DNA of 64,000 bases. Origin: Tabrizicola soli. GTDB lineage: Bacteria; Pseudomonadota; Alphaproteobacteria; Rhodobacterales; Rhodobacteraceae. The notes beneath the pieces are model-generated. The model was not told where the DNA came from. It made no database searches and saw only the letters and a program-made list of their open reading frames with translations. How positions within the stretch are numbered: the first letter of the stretch is position 1; each line of letters starts with the position of its first letter. Made by a program: the position numbers and the translations under genes. This document shows, in pieces, positions 12,054 to 22,719 of this stretch. The DNA is taken from the NCBI RefSeq assembly GCF_015999335.1, contig NZ_JAEACP010000003.1:166130-230129 (forward strand), read 5' to 3'.

Positions 12054-12454
12054 CGCGTCGACCTCAGGAGAGAGCCGATCAGGCTCTGCCTGGCGATTTC
12101 CTCTTCGCCGATCCGGCAATAGGCCTCCGGCTTGCCCGGCTCGGCCCCCTTGGCCTTCAGCCAGTCGGCGGCCTTCGCCTTGAACTTCGCCTTCTCCTCC
12201 TTCGAGGTGACGAACTCGCGCACCACGTCCGAGGGATAGCCCTGCGCCAGCGCGTAATCGCGCAGCTTGTTCAACTCGCCCAGGGCGCGCAGCTTGCGGG
12301 CCTGCATCGTCGGGCAATTGTCGGCAATCGCATCGCCGATGAAACCCTGCAGGAGCTTTTCGCCGATCACCGGCTCTTCGTTGATCGGCACCAGCGCAAA
12401 GGCGGGCGCGGCAAGGGCTGCGGTCAGGGTCAGGGTCAGAACGAACGGGCGCAT
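12050..12454 (-). CDS. DUF5333-like exported protein in the nuo operon
   Basis: A 134-residue protein with a clear signal peptide (MRPFVLTLTLTAALAAPAFA) and a soluble helical domain with two cysteines (ADNCPTM and PEAYCRIG) and many Lys/Ala residues. The context and pattern fit the DUF5333 family of Rhodobacterales nuo operons (from memory, not searched). The ATG at 12454 is preferred over longer in-frame starts because it puts the signal peptide first. A 107-base gap separates it from the next gene upstream. Confidence 0.75.
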   Translation of the reverse strand: MRPFVLTLTLTAALAAPAFALVPINEEPVIGEKLLQGFIGDAIADNCPTMQARKLRALGELNKLRDYALAQGYPSDVVREFVTSKEEKAKFKAKAADWLKAKGAEPGKPEAYCRIGEEEIARQSLIGSLLRSTR

Positions 12455-12561
12455 CAGGGCCTCCTTGGCTGCATGTAGCCCGGAGATGGGGCCGAACCGC
12501 CTTGATATGCCATGACAGACCGCCGTCATCAGCGCCTTGTGACCGAAGGTGACGCCATTCG

Positions 12562-12810
12562 TCATGCGCAGCCCTCGGGATAGACCCATGCGCCGGTCGC
12601 CCGGTCGTAACGGTCGTAGATCGAGACCTTGACGCCCCCTGCCCCGCATTGCGCATCCGCCGCCTTGCGGGCCAGCGCGCCCTCCCACATCTGGAACGGC
12701 TGGCCGCCATTCGTGACGCGCACCGGACCCTGCACCACGGAAACGGCCGGAGCCGTCGCCACGCAGGCCGCTTGCACAAGCGTCACCGAAAGGGCCAGCG
12801 CCATCCGCAT
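12562..12810 (-). CDS. Small exported protein, likely lipoprotein, between nuoF and nuoG
   Basis: The 82-residue product starts with a signal sequence ending in LVQAACVAT, a plausible lipobox, and ends in a short domain with two cysteines (DAQCGAGG and the terminal EGCA). The start codon shares four bases with the nuoF stop (ATGA), so translation is coupled. I do not recognise the family. Confidence 0.7.
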   Translation of the reverse strand: MRMALALSVTLVQAACVATAPAVSVVQGPVRVTNGGQPFQMWEGALARKAADAQCGAGGVKVSIYDRYDRATGAWVYPEGCA

Positions 12811-14105
12811 CACTCCGCCGCGACCGCGCTGACGCGCCCGGTGCGCTTGGCCTTGATCCGGTCCTCGATCTCGTCGCGGAAGGCGCGGATCAGGCCTTGG
12901 ATCGGCCAGGCCGCCGCATCGCCGAGCGCGCAGATCGTGTGGCCCTCGACCTGCTTCGTGACGGACAGAAGCATGTCGATCTCCTCGACCTCCGCCTCGC
13001 CGCGGACCAGCCGGTCCATGACCCGCATCATCCAGCCGGTTCCCTCGCGGCAGGGGGTGCACTGGCCGCAGCTCTCGTGCTTGTAGAACTTGGACAGCCG
13101 CCAGATCGCCTTGATCACGTCGGTCGACTGGTCCATCACGATCACCGCCGCGGTGCCCAGGCCCGAGCGCTGCTCGCGCAGCCAGTCGAAATCCATGATC
13201 GCGTCGTCGCATTGCGCCTGGGTCAGCAGGGGCACCGAGGACCCGCCGGGGATCACCGCCTTCAGGTTCTTCCACCCGCCGCGCACGCCGCCGCAATGGC
13301 GGTCCAAGAGTTCCTTCAGCGGGATCGACATCGCCTCCTCGACCACGCAGGGATTCACCACATGGCCCGAGATGCCGAAGAGCTTGGTCCCCGCGTTGTT
13401 CGGCCGCCCGAAGGAGGCGAACCATTCCGGCCCCCGGCGCAGGATGGTCGGGACCACCGCGATGGATTCCACGTTGTTCACCGTGGTCGGGCAGCCGTAA
13501 AGCCCCGAACCCGCCGGGAACGGCGGCTTCATCCGGGGCATGCCCTTCTTGCCTTCCAGGCTTTCCAGAAGTGCGGTTTCCTCGCCGCAGATATAGGCCC
13601 CTGCCCCGTGGTGCAGGTAGAGGTCGAAGTCCCAGCCCGACTTGGCCGCGTTCTTGCCCAGGAGCCCCGCGTCGTAACATTCGTCGATGGCGGCCTGCAA
13701 AGCCTCGCGCTCGCGGATGTATTCGCCGCGCAGGTAGATGTAGCAGGTGTTGGCCCCCATCGCGAAAGAGGCGATCAGCGCGCCTTCGATCAGCGTATGC
13801 GGATCGTGCCGCATAATCTCGCGGTCCTTGCACGTCCCAGGCTCGGATTCGTCGGCGTTGATCACCAGATAGGAGGGCCGCCCGTCCGACTGCTTCGGCA
13901 TGAACGACCACTTGAGCCCGGTCGGGAAGCCCGCGCCGCCCCGGCCGCGCAATCCGCTCGCCTTGACCTGCTCGATGATCGTGTCGCGGCCGCGCTTGAT
14001 GATCTCGGCCGTGCCGTCCCAATGCCCGCGCTTCATGGCACCCTTCAGGCTGCGCTCATGCATCCCGTAGAGGTTGGTGAAAATGCGGTCCTGATCCTTG
14101 AGCAT
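12810..14105 (-). CDS. nuoF: NADH-quinone oxidoreductase subunit F
   Basis: NADH-oxidising flavoprotein of complex I that binds NADH, FMN and the [4Fe-4S] cluster N3. The 431-residue protein shows the Gly-rich nucleotide motif [16 protein letters not shown] near residue 58, the FMN-binding [14 protein letters not shown] segment, and the cluster motif [13 protein letters not shown] near residue 350. All catalytic landmarks are present and the length is typical. Confidence 0.97.
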   Translation of the reverse strand: MLKDQDRIFTNLYGMHERSLKGAMKRGHWDGTAEIIKRGRDTIIEQVKASGLRGRGGAGFPTGLKWSFMPKQSDGRPSYLVINADESEPGTCKDREIMRHDPHTLIEGALIASFAMGANTCYIYLRGEYIREREALQAAIDECYDAGLLGKNAAKSGWDFDLYLHHGAGAYICGEETALLESLEGKKGMPRMKPPFPAGSGLYGCPTTVNNVESIAVVPTILRRGPEWFASFGRPNNAGTKLFGISGHVVNPCVVEEAMSIPLKELLDRHCGGVRGGWKNLKAVIPGGSSVPLLTQAQCDDAIMDFDWLREQRSGLGTAAVIVMDQSTDVIKAIWRLSKFYKHESCGQCTPCREGTGWMMRVMDRLVRGEAEVEEIDMLLSVTKQVEGHTICALGDAAAWPIQGLIRAFRDEIEDRIKAKRTGRVSAVAAE

Positions 14106-14115
14106 CTCTGCCTTC

Positions 14116-14343
14116 CTAACCCCGGCGCATCCGCCAGATCTGATACGTCACCACCAAGGCCCACAGGAATGCGGCAATGGCGGCCAGGTCGAAAAGGAAG
14201 ACGAAACGCGTCTCCCAGCCCATGCGTCCGCCCAGCCACTGCGCCCCCAGCCACAGGATCATCGTCCCGCCCAGGACGATGCCGACCAGCCGCGCCTTCC
14301 GGGCGCGGGCAAGGTCGGCGGGGCTGGGGAGCGGCTGCGGCAT
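14116..14343 (-). CDS. DUF5337-like small membrane protein
   Basis: A 75-residue protein with a charged N-terminus and two hydrophobic helices (about residues 19-37 and 47-66) ending in a basic tail (QIWRMRRG). Position between nuoE and nuoF and the two-helix pattern fit the DUF5337 family of Rhodobacterales (from memory). It could be an assembly or membrane-anchoring factor for complex I, but nothing in the sequence proves this. Confidence 0.75.
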   Translation of the reverse strand: MPQPLPSPADLARARKARLVGIVLGGTMILWLGAQWLGGRMGWETRFVFLFDLAAIAAFLWALVVTYQIWRMRRG

Positions 14344-14355
14344 GGGCCTACCGGC

Positions 14356-15531
14356 TCATTTCTTCGCGGCGGCTTCGGCATCGGCGACCGAGCCGCCCGC
14401 CGCCAGGATCTTCGCCTGCGCCACCCAGTTGTCGCGGGTCACGCGGCCCTTGAAGCCCTCGAGGTTCACATCCACCCAGGCGATCTCGTTCGTGGTCCAG
14501 CCCGCGATCTGGTCGAAGTGGAAGAAGCCGAGGCTGTGGCACAAGGCTTCCAGTTTCGGGCCGATCCCGAGGATCAGCTTCAGGTCGTCCGCCTTGCCCT
14601 CGCGCGGCGCGCTCAGCCCGGCCGGCCGCGTGTCCTCACCCGCCGGGACCCGCGCCCCGGGCGTGGCGGCCGGGGTCGCGTTCGGGGCGTTTCCCTCGGT
14701 CACGGGCTTGCCCTTCGAGGTCGCCGGGGCCTCCTGCACGGTCGCGCCGGTCGCATCGGCGGCGACGCCCGCGCCGGGCCTCGCCTCGGCCGCCTTGCCG
14801 CGCGCGGGCTTCACCGCCTCGGCCCGGCCCAGCCAGGGCGTGGTCAGCGGCACTTCGGTTCCGTCGATCCGCTTGATCGTGTCGCCGATCGCCACCGCCC
14901 GCTCGGCGCTGGCGTTCAGCCTGGCCCGCCCCGCCGCATGGTCGGCCAGCGAGGTCAGCCCGGCCAGCGGCTCGGACGCATAGCGCCCGTTCTGCGGCCC
15001 GGGCACCGGCACCTCGCCCCTGGTGAAGCGCGCGATCAGATCGCGCAGCTTCTCGGCCGTCAGGTCCTCATAGTAATCCTTGCCGATCTGCGCCATCGGC
15101 GCATTGGCGCAGGCCCCCAGGCACTCGACCTCTTCCCAGGAGAACTTTCCGTCGGCCGACAGCGTATGCGGCGTGGCCGAGATCAGCTCCTTGCAGACCG
15201 CAACCAGATCCTCGGCGCCGCAGATCATGCAGGAGGTGGTGCCGCAGATCTGGATATGTGCGACCTTGCCCACCGGGGCGAGCTGGAACATGAAGTAGAA
15301 GGTCGCCACTTCCAGCGCGCGGATATAGGCCATCCCCAGCATGGTCGCGACATGCTCGATCGCGGGACGGGAAAGCCAGCCCTCCTGCTCCTGCGCGCGC
15401 CACAGAAGCGGGATGATCGCGCTGGCCTGACGGCCCTCGGGGTATTTGGTGATCTGGCCCTTGGCCCATTCGAGATTCGCCGGAGTGAAGGCAAAGCTTT
15501 CGGGCTGGACGGCGTGAAGGCGGCGGAGCAT
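14356..15531 (-). CDS. nuoE: NADH-quinone oxidoreductase subunit E with C-terminal helix-hairpin-helix-like extension
   Basis: Subunit E of the NADH dehydrogenase module, holding the [2Fe-2S] cluster N1a. Residues 1 to about 200 are canonical, with the four ligands in [16 protein letters not shown] and [16 protein letters not shown]. At 391 residues the protein is much longer than E. coli NuoE (about 166). A Pro/Ala-rich linker (about 205-313) leads to a final domain at about 314-378 beginning [20 protein letters not shown], which looks like a helix-hairpin-helix fold. Such extensions occur in related alphaproteobacteria; their function is not known to me. Confidence 0.95.
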   Translation of the reverse strand: MLRRLHAVQPESFAFTPANLEWAKGQITKYPEGRQASAIIPLLWRAQEQEGWLSRPAIEHVATMLGMAYIRALEVATFYFMFQLAPVGKVAHIQICGTTSCMICGAEDLVAVCKELISATPHTLSADGKFSWEEVECLGACANAPMAQIGKDYYEDLTAEKLRDLIARFTRGEVPVPGPQNGRYASEPLAGLTSLADHAAGRARLNASAERAVAIGDTIKRIDGTEVPLTTPWLGRAEAVKPARGKAAEARPGAGVAADATGATVQEAPATSKGKPVTEGNAPNATPAATPGARVPAGEDTRPAGLSAPREGKADDLKLILGIGPKLEALCHSLGFFHFDQIAGWTTNEIAWVDVNLEGFKGRVTRDNWVAQAKILAAGGSVADAEAAAKK

Positions 15532-15534
15532 GGC

Positions 15535-15693
15535 TCAGATATATCCCCTGGCGATGGTCAGGATTGCGGCAGTGACACTGCCGAAGATGGCGCCCATGAT
15601 GTAACGATTCCCCGCCCGTGCCCCCAGCACCCCGGCAAGGCCCGAGGCCGCGCCGAGGATCAGGGTCCAGAGGTTGATCGTCACGTCGGGCAT
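15535..15693 (-). CDS. 52-residue putative membrane protein between nuoE and nuoD
   Basis: A small hydrophobic protein with two short Gly/Ala-rich membrane segments (LWTLILGAASGLAGVLGARA and YIMGAIFGSVTAAILTIARG). The start shares four bases with the stop of nuoD and it ends three bases before nuoE, so it is in the complex I transcript and translationally coupled. Family unknown to me. Confidence 0.6.
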   Translation of the reverse strand: MPDVTINLWTLILGAASGLAGVLGARAGNRYIMGAIFGSVTAAILTIARGYI

Positions 15694-16928
15694 CAGCGGT
15701 CGATCTCCCCGAACACGACATCCATCGTGCCGATGATCGCGCTGACGTCGGCCAGCTGGTGGCCCTTGCAGATCCAGTCCATCGACTGAAGATGCAGGAA
15801 GCCCGGAGCCCGGATCTTGGCGCGGTAGGGCTTGTTGGTGCCATCGGCGACCAGATAGACCCCGAACTCGCCCTTGGGCGCCTCGACGGCGGCATAGACC
15901 TCGCCGGCCGGGACGTGGAAACCCTCGGTGTAAAGCTTGAAGTGGTGGATGAGCGCCTCCATCGAGGTCTTCATCTCGCCCCGCTTCGGCGGCGTGATCT
16001 TGCCGCGCGCCAGCACGTCGCCCTTCTCGACCCGCAGCTTGGCGCAGGCCTGGCGGATGATGCTGGTCGATTCCCGCATCTCGGCCATGCGGCAGAGATA
16101 GCGGTCGAAGCAGTCGCCGTTCTTGCCAACCGGAATCTTGAAGTCGAACTCGTCGTAACACTCATAGGGCTGGGCGCGCCGCAGGTCCCAGGCCAGGCCC
16201 GACCCGCGCACCATGACCCCCGAATAGCCCCATTTCTGGATGTCTTCCTCGCGGACGATGCCGATATCGGCATTGCGCTGCTTGAAGATGCGGTTTTCGG
16301 TCAGCAGGGTGTCGATGTCGTCCAGCACCTTGGGGAAATGATCCGCCCAGGCGTCGATGTCGTCGATCAGCTCGGGCGTCAGGTCCTGGTGCACGCCGCC
16401 GGGCCGGAAATAGGCCGCGTGCAGCCGCGCCCCGCAGGCCCGCTCGTAGAAGACCATCAGCTTCTCGCGTTCCTCGAAACCCCAGAGCGGCGGGGTCAGC
16501 GCGCCCACGTCCATCGCCTGCGTGGTGACGTTGAGAAGGTGGTTCAGGACGCGGCCGATTTCCGAGTAGAGCACCCGGATCAGGCTGGCCCGGCGCGGCA
16601 CCTGCACCCCGGTCAGCCGCTCGATCGCCAGGCACCAGGCATGTTCCTGGTTCATCGGCGCCACATAGTCCAGCCGGTCGAAATAGGGCAGGTTCTGCAG
16701 GTAGGTCCTGCTTTCCATCAGCTTCTCGGTGCCGCGGTGCAAGAGGCCGATATGCGGGTCGCAGCGTTCGACGATCTCGCCGTCCAGCTCCAGCACCAGG
16801 CGCAGAACGCCGTGCGCCGCCGGGTGCTGCGGGCCGAAGTTGATGTTGAAGTTGCGGATGCGCTGCTCGCCGGTCTCGAAATCGCTCGAGCCGTCGTCAT
16901 AGGTGTTGCGCCGGATATCGCCGTCCAT
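15693..16928 (-). CDS. nuoD: NADH-quinone oxidoreductase subunit D
   Basis: 49-kDa-type subunit of complex I; with NuoB it forms the quinone-reduction site. The 411-residue protein shows [20 protein letters not shown] near residue 31 (the conserved His of the quinone pocket), then the family's [12 protein letters not shown]. Its Shine-Dalgarno sequence (GGAG) lies inside the short upstream frame at 16928-16960. nuoC and nuoD are separate genes, as in other alphaproteobacteria, not fused as in E. coli. Confidence 0.97.
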   Translation of the reverse strand: MDGDIRRNTYDDGSSDFETGEQRIRNFNINFGPQHPAAHGVLRLVLELDGEIVERCDPHIGLLHRGTEKLMESRTYLQNLPYFDRLDYVAPMNQEHAWCLAIERLTGVQVPRRASLIRVLYSEIGRVLNHLLNVTTQAMDVGALTPPLWGFEEREKLMVFYERACGARLHAAYFRPGGVHQDLTPELIDDIDAWADHFPKVLDDIDTLLTENRIFKQRNADIGIVREEDIQKWGYSGVMVRGSGLAWDLRRAQPYECYDEFDFKIPVGKNGDCFDRYLCRMAEMRESTSIIRQACAKLRVEKGDVLARGKITPPKRGEMKTSMEALIHHFKLYTEGFHVPAGEVYAAVEAPKGEFGVYLVADGTNKPYRAKIRAPGFLHLQSMDWICKGHQLADVSAIIGTMDVVFGEIDR

Positions 16929-16960
16929 CAGATAGCTCCCATGTGGTCGCGGGCCATCAT
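16928..16960 (-). other. Ten-codon bridging frame between nuoC and nuoD
   Basis: The nuoC stop overlaps an ATG (TGATG at 16962-16958). That frame encodes [10 protein letters not shown] and stops with a TGA that overlaps the nuoD ATG (ATGA at 16928). The GGAG for nuoD lies inside it. The arrangement is a continuous stop-start relay, so a ribosome finishing nuoC could restart twice to reach nuoD. The peptide itself is unlikely to have a function. Confidence 0.5.
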
Positions 16961-17565
16961 CACTTGCCCTCCGCCTTCTGGTCGCCCGGAAGGATGTATT
17001 CCGCGCCCTCCCAGGGGGACATGAAGTCGAATTGCCGGTATTCCTGTACCAGCTTCACCGGCTCGTAGACCACGCGCTTCAGCGCCTCGTCATAGCGGAC
17101 CTCGGTATAGCCCGTGGTCGGAAAGTCCTTGCGCAGAGGATAGCCGCGGAAACCGTAGTCGGTCAGGATGCGGCGCAGGTCCGGATGGCCCGAGAACAGG
17201 ATCCCGAACATGTCGAAGACCTCGCGCTCGAACCAGTTCGCGCTCGGGTGCAGGTCGACCAGCGAGGGGACCATCTCCTCCTCGCGCACCGCGACCTTCA
17301 GCCGGATGCGCTGGTTCCGGTACATCGACAGGAAGTGATAGACCACGTCGAACCGCGCCGGACGCTCGGGGTTGTCGATGGCGGTGATGTCCACCAGCGT
17401 CGAGAAACGGCAGGCCGCATCGTCGCGCAGGAATTCGACCAGGGCCTTCAGGTTCGCCAGGTTGACCACCAGCGTCAGCTCACCCAGGGCGACGGCGCTG
17501 GACTGCACCGCGTCCGGCTGCTTCAGCTCGATGATCCCGGCCAGTTCGCGCAGGGCTTCGGACAT
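16960..17565 (-). CDS. nuoC: NADH-quinone oxidoreductase subunit C
   Basis: 30-kDa-type peripheral subunit of complex I, 201 residues, with the family signature around residues 115-150 ([20 protein letters not shown], then [20 protein letters not shown]). It has no cofactor. It lies four bases after nuoB and links to nuoD through the ten-codon bridging frame. Confidence 0.97.
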   Translation of the reverse strand: MSEALRELAGIIELKQPDAVQSSAVALGELTLVVNLANLKALVEFLRDDAACRFSTLVDITAIDNPERPARFDVVYHFLSMYRNQRIRLKVAVREEEMVPSLVDLHPSANWFEREVFDMFGILFSGHPDLRRILTDYGFRGYPLRKDFPTTGYTEVRYDEALKRVVYEPVKLVQEYRQFDFMSPWEGAEYILPGDQKAEGK

Positions 17566-17569
17566 GGGA

Positions 17570-18459
<890 letters not shown>

Positions 18460-18529
18460 GCGTGGGCTCCTTGCAGCTGGCGACGTGCGAGCTTCGCGGG
18501 CCGTCTCGGGCCCGCCTGTCTCACCCGCC

Positions 18530-18558
18530 CGTTTACTCCGGCCCCCCGGCGGGGTCAA
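18530..18558 (-). promoter_or_regulatory. Candidate sigma-70 promoter of the nuo operon
   Basis: On the minus strand TTGACC (18558-18553) and TAAACG (18535-18530) are separated by 17 bases. Transcription would start near 18523 and give a leader of about 64 bases to the nuoA GTG. The match is good at -35 and moderate at -10. Confidence 0.5.
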
Positions 18559-18950
18559 CCGAAGGCAGGGCGGAATCAGATGCTTGCGCGGCGAGAAAAT
18601 CGGAGGCGCCGGGCCGGGCCGTCCGACGGCTGTCCCCGCCCCGCCACGGCGGAACGCCACCGGCCCGCACCCGTTTTCCGCGCCGCCGACACCTCGGGTC
18701 CGAATCGCGCCGCCCTGCCGCCTTGCGGCGCGCTGCCGCGCAAGTCCCTGTCCCGTCGCCGGGCTTCGCCTCCTCCTCGGCGCGGGGGGTATCACCGCCT
18801 GACCCCCCGGATACTTGTTCCGGCATGAAGCGGAAAATGCCTTTCACATTGGGGCAAATCCGCCGGAGGCACGTCCGAGGATGAGGCGGCGAGGCCCGGC
18901 GACGAGACATATGGAATACGCCGCAAGGCGCGCCATTCAGGTCCCGCCGG
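18559..18950. other. Non-coding stretch upstream of the nuo promoter
   Basis: About 390 bases with no convincing gene: frames here are short, Arg/Pro-rich and lack good starts. It holds one copy of a degenerate motif (GGATACTTGTTCCGG at 18809-18823, followed by CATGAAGC). I see no terminator hairpin with a T-run for the gene at 18951-19742, which transcribes leftward into this region. Confidence 0.5.
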
Positions 18951-19742
18951 TCAGGCCCGGGTGACCGGGTGGAAGGCATAGCCCCGGCCCTGCCGCTCGA
19001 TCCGGCCGATGCCGGGGTCCGGCAGATGCGCGCCAGCAACCAGCCATCCGGCCTCGACCGCCTGCTCCATCAGCGCCAACCGCGAGGCACGTGCGCTGGC
19101 CGGGTCGTCGTCATGGCTCCAGCCGATCTCGGGCCGGGGGAACTGCACTGCGACATTATGCACCAGATCGCCCCAGATCATGAGCCGCCCCTCGACCAGA
19201 TAGGCCATGTGCCCGGCCGTATGCCCCGGTGCGCCGATCGCGGTGACGCCCGGCAACGGACCGTCGCCCTGTTCCAGCGGCACCAGCAGGGACAGGATCG
19301 GCAACAGCCGGGGATCGGCCCGCACGGCCATCAGGTCCTCGACCGCGACGAAGACGCGCGCGGCGTTCGGAAAGGCCGCCCCGCCCTCTGCATCCACCAG
19401 ACCCGCGACATGGTCCACATGCGGATGGGTCAGCGCGATCGCCGTGACCTCACCTGCCCCCACACCCGCCTCGGCCAGCGCCTCGGGCAACCGGCCGAGG
19501 CCGGGTCGCCAGGCCCCCGCCGCGCCCGCATCGATCAGCAGCGCGCCGCCCGGCCCCCGGACCAGGAAGGCCCGCACCGGCAACCGCAGCTCTCCGGCCA
19601 CCGGATCCGCCCCCAGCGCCGAGCCGTCAGGCGCGCGCAGGCAATCGGCCGGCATCCGCGTCTCGCCGTCCGACAGCATGGTCACCGTCAGCGCGTCCAG
19701 TTCCACGGTCAGGGTCAGCCCGGTCTGGCGCAGGATCCGCAT
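18951..19742 (-). CDS. MBL-fold metallo-hydrolase
   Basis: A 263-residue metallo-beta-lactamase-fold protein. The zinc-binding motif THPHVDHVAG is at about residue 115-124, and further ligands are APGHTAGH and a later WGDLVH. The substrate cannot be read from sequence; relatives hydrolyse lactones, thioesters or glutathione adducts. I chose the ATG at 19742, which overlaps the stop of the nuclease gene (ATGA), over a longer upstream frame. It is the last gene of a four-gene unit with an MFS pump, an aminotransferase and a nuclease. Confidence 0.85.
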   Translation of the reverse strand: MRILRQTGLTLTVELDALTVTMLSDGETRMPADCLRAPDGSALGADPVAGELRLPVRAFLVRGPGGALLIDAGAAGAWRPGLGRLPEALAEAGVGAGEVTAIALTHPHVDHVAGLVDAEGGAAFPNAARVFVAVEDLMAVRADPRLLPILSLLVPLEQGDGPLPGVTAIGAPGHTAGHMAYLVEGRLMIWGDLVHNVAVQFPRPEIGWSHDDDPASARASRLALMEQAVEAGWLVAGAHLPDPGIGRIERQGRGYAFHPVTRA

Positions 19743-20254
19743 CAGCACCAGCTCCCGCGCAGCCGGCCGGAATATTGCCGCGCATGGCCGGCCCGGATCA
19801 TCGCGCGGGCGACGTCGAGCCCGTCCAGTTCCAGCCGCACCAGAAGCCGGCCGTAGCGGTCCACGCCCTCGCGCACCACCGCCAGCCGGCCGGCCTTCTG
19901 GATCAGCGTGCGAAGCGCCCAGCTTGCCCGCTCGGCCGCCACCAGTTCGGCCAGGCATTGCGGCGAGAACTTCTCGGGCGTGTCATAGCCCAGGATCCGC
20001 GCGCTCTGCATCCCGTCGCCGGGGCACATCAGCGTCACCGTATCGCCGTCGATCACCCGCAGGATCCGGCACGCGCCGTCCGCGCCCTCGACCCGTTTCA
20101 GGGCGGCATTGGCCAGGTCGGCCAGCATCGGCAGCAGGACCAGCAGAAGGACTCCCCCGCCAAGGCCCAGCTTGAGCCAGAGCCGCAGGTCGACCAGTCG
20201 CCGCAGCCCCCGCACGACCGGCCCCGGCCGCCGCGCCGGGCCGAGAAGGCGCAT
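19742..20254 (-). CDS. Membrane-anchored thermonuclease-family protein (SNase-like)
   Basis: 170 residues: an N-terminal basic segment, a hydrophobic helix at about residues 28-47, then a staphylococcal-nuclease-like domain with CRILRVIDGDTVTLMCPG, ILGYDTPEKFSPQC and GVDRYGRLLVRL. The Asp and Arg landmarks of the fold are present. The domain should lie outside the cytoplasmic membrane. The start abuts the stop of the aminotransferase gene with no gap, and the end overlaps the MBL gene. Confidence 0.82.
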   Translation of the reverse strand: MRLLGPARRPGPVVRGLRRLVDLRLWLKLGLGGGVLLLVLLPMLADLANAALKRVEGADGACRILRVIDGDTVTLMCPGDGMQSARILGYDTPEKFSPQCLAELVAAERASWALRTLIQKAGRLAVVREGVDRYGRLLVRLELDGLDVARAMIRAGHARQYSGRLRGSWC

Positions 20255-21487
20255 CTAGTCCGCCACCGGCGCGGCGACCGGGGCCAGCTCCGTCGCTTCC
20301 GCGGCACGCGCCACCTCCTCGGCGAGGATCCGGGCGATCAGGTCCACGTCGCCCGGCAGGAAGGTCAAGGGCAGGCGCATGTCGATCAGCCCGGCCAGCA
20401 CCCGGTCGGTCCCGGGCAAGGGCTCGGGCGCGGCATAGCGCCAATGAGCATAGCGGCTGGTAAAGCCCTGCGGCTCCTCCGCGCCGAACCATTTCAGCTC
20501 CACCCCCCGCGCCGCCGCCGCCGCGACGAATGCGGCCACGCGCGCAGGCTCCCAGCCCGGCAGCAGGAACTGGAAGCTCGAGCCGACATAATCCTCGACC
20601 TGCGGCCGCGGGATCAGCTGCACGCCCGCCACGCCGGCCAGTCCCCGCTCCATCGCCTGGTAAAGCTCGCGCCAGCGCGCCCGGCGGTCGTCCAGCATCC
20701 CGATCTGCGGCCGCAGGATCGCCGCCCGCAGGTTGTCCATCCGGCTGGAGACGTTCGGCACCTCCAGCCGCAGCCCTTCGAACACCTCCGGCCCCGGCGC
20801 CGCCCGGTGGCGGGCATAAAGCATGTAGGACCCCGACAGAAGCACCGCCCGCGCCGCCAGTTCCGCGTCATCGGTGACCAGAAGCCCCCCCTCGCCAGAG
20901 TTCATGTGCTTGTAGGTCTGGGTCGAATAGCAGCCGATGGCGCCATGCCGCCCCGAGGGCACGCCCTTCCACTTCGCCCCCATCGTATGCGCGCAATCCT
21001 CGACCACCTGCAGCCCCAGCCGATCGCAGAGCGCCATGATCGCCTCCATGTCGCCGACATGGCCGCGCATGTGGCTCAGCAGCAGCACCTTCGCCCCGCT
21101 CGCCACGGCCTGCCGCTCCAGATGGCCGAGGTCGATGGTCAGGTCCTCGGTCACCTCGACAAAGACCGGCCGCGCGCCCAGAGAGGCGATCGCCCCCGGC
21201 ACCGGCGCCAGCGTGAAGGCGTTCGACAACACCGGATCCCCCGGTCTCACCTGCAACGCCCGCAAAGCGCAGGCCATCGCCGCCCCGCCCGAGGCCAGCG
21301 CCAGGCAATACTTCGCCCCGACATGGGCGGCGAACTCCTCCTCCAGCAGCGCGGTCTCGGCGATCTCCTCGCCGGCGGTATTATAGCGGTGCAGCCGTCC
21401 ATGCCGCAGCACCGCCATCGCCGCATCGATCCCGGCCTCGGGGATCGGCTCCTGCTGGGTGAAACTGCCGCCAAAGCGTTCGCTCAT
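20255..21487 (-). CDS. DegT/DnrJ/EryC1/StrS-family PLP aminotransferase
   Basis: A 410-residue fold-type I aminotransferase-like protein of the sugar aminotransferase family. The PLP lysine is in TQTYKHMNSGEGGLLVTDD at about residue 200, and the cofactor-binding VVEDCAHTMGAKWKG precedes it. Family members usually aminate keto-sugars of cell-surface polysaccharides, but no sugar biosynthesis genes are nearby, so the substrate is open. It overlaps the MFS gene by four bases (ATGA) and abuts the nuclease gene. Confidence 0.87.
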   Translation of the reverse strand: MSERFGGSFTQQEPIPEAGIDAAMAVLRHGRLHRYNTAGEEIAETALLEEEFAAHVGAKYCLALASGGAAMACALRALQVRPGDPVLSNAFTLAPVPGAIASLGARPVFVEVTEDLTIDLGHLERQAVASGAKVLLLSHMRGHVGDMEAIMALCDRLGLQVVEDCAHTMGAKWKGVPSGRHGAIGCYSTQTYKHMNSGEGGLLVTDDAELAARAVLLSGSYMLYARHRAAPGPEVFEGLRLEVPNVSSRMDNLRAAILRPQIGMLDDRRARWRELYQAMERGLAGVAGVQLIPRPQVEDYVGSSFQFLLPGWEPARVAAFVAAAAARGVELKWFGAEEPQGFTSRYAHWRYAAPEPLPGTDRVLAGLIDMRLPLTFLPGDVDLIARILAEEVARAAEATELAPVAAPVAD

Positions 21488-22719
21488 GCCTTTTCAGACC
21501 TCTTCAACATCAGGAACAGAAGCGTGGTCAGCGCCAGGAAGCCCGCCGCCACCCAATAGGCCACGTCGGTCGACCGCCAGACACGCTCCCCGGCCCAGAA
21601 ATGCCCGAAGATCCAGGCGAAGAACACCGTGCCGAACAGCATCGCCACATTGGTGACGGCGGAAATCCCGCCCTGCAACTCACCCTGGGCATCCTCGGGC
21701 ACCCGCTGCGTCAGAAGCGAGGTCAACAGCGGATGCACAAAGCCCTCGGGCCCGTGCAGGATCATCAGCGCGATGACCGCGCCAAGGCTGCCCACGAACC
21801 CATAGCCCAGAACCACCAGCGTGGCGCAGACCAGGCCGAACAGCGCCACCCGCCACTCGCCGAAGCGTTTCGTCGCGGGCCCGGTCAGCATCCCCTGGAA
21901 GCCGCCCGCGATCAGCCCGAAGATCGCCAGCGTGCCGCCCACCATCGCCTCGGACCAGCCGAACTTGGCAATGCCCCAGAAAGTCCAGATCGCGGGATAG
22001 ACCGAGGTCGAGAAGAAGAACAGTCCCAGGACCATGACCATGGGCAGGACGCCGCGATAGGTCGCGAAGACCCGGAAGGCACCGAAGGGATTGGCGCGCC
22101 AGAGCTCGAACCTCCGGCGGCTTGCGGCCGCGAGCGACTCGGGCAGGACGAACCAGCCATAGGCGAAATTCAGCAGCGAGATCCCCGCCGCCACCCAGAA
22201 CGGCACGCGCGGCCCCAGTTCGCCCAGAAGGCCCCCGATGGCCGGGCCGATCACGAAACCCACACCGAAGGCCGCGCCCATCATGCCGAAGGCCCTGGCC
22301 CGGTCGTCCGGCGCGGTCACATCCGCGATATAGGCCGAGGCGATGATCCAGCTCGACCCACAGATCCCCGCGATGATCCGCCCCGCGAACAGCCATTCCA
22401 GCGTCGGGGCCAGCGCCATCAGGATGAAGTCCAGCCCCAGCCCGAAGATCGCCAGCAAGAGCAGCGGCCGCCGTCCGAAACGGTCGGCGAGGTTGCCCAT
22501 CAGCGGCGCGAAGACGAACTGCGCAAGGGAGAAGGCCGCGAACATCCAGCCGCCGATGATCGCCGCCCGGTCGATGGTGACATGGCCCACGTCCTCGATC
22601 AGCTTGGGCAGGACCGGCATGATCAATCCGAAGCCCACCATGTCCAGGAACACGGTGATCAGCACGAAGCTCACCGCATGGCGGCTCAGGGGCGCAGGGG
22701 GGGCAGCGGCAAGGCTCAT
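21484..22719 (-). CDS. MFS transporter, tetracycline-resistance-like (TCR) family
   Basis: 411 residues with twelve likely membrane helices. The N-terminal helix reads [20 protein letters not shown], and the loop 2-3 motif A is [14 protein letters not shown]. These are features of the TetA-type drug/H+ antiporters, though the natural substrate is unknown. The ATG at 22719 is chosen over an upstream GC-rich frame because it starts directly before helix 1. First gene of the unit that continues with the DegT-family enzyme. Confidence 0.88.
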   Translation of the reverse strand: MSLAAAPPAPLSRHAVSFVLITVFLDMVGFGLIMPVLPKLIEDVGHVTIDRAAIIGGWMFAAFSLAQFVFAPLMGNLADRFGRRPLLLLAIFGLGLDFILMALAPTLEWLFAGRIIAGICGSSWIIASAYIADVTAPDDRARAFGMMGAAFGVGFVIGPAIGGLLGELGPRVPFWVAAGISLLNFAYGWFVLPESLAAASRRRFELWRANPFGAFRVFATYRGVLPMVMVLGLFFFSTSVYPAIWTFWGIAKFGWSEAMVGGTLAIFGLIAGGFQGMLTGPATKRFGEWRVALFGLVCATLVVLGYGFVGSLGAVIALMILHGPEGFVHPLLTSLLTQRVPEDAQGELQGGISAVTNVAMLFGTVFFAWIFGHFWAGERVWRSTDVAYWVAAGFLALTTLLFLMLKRSEKA

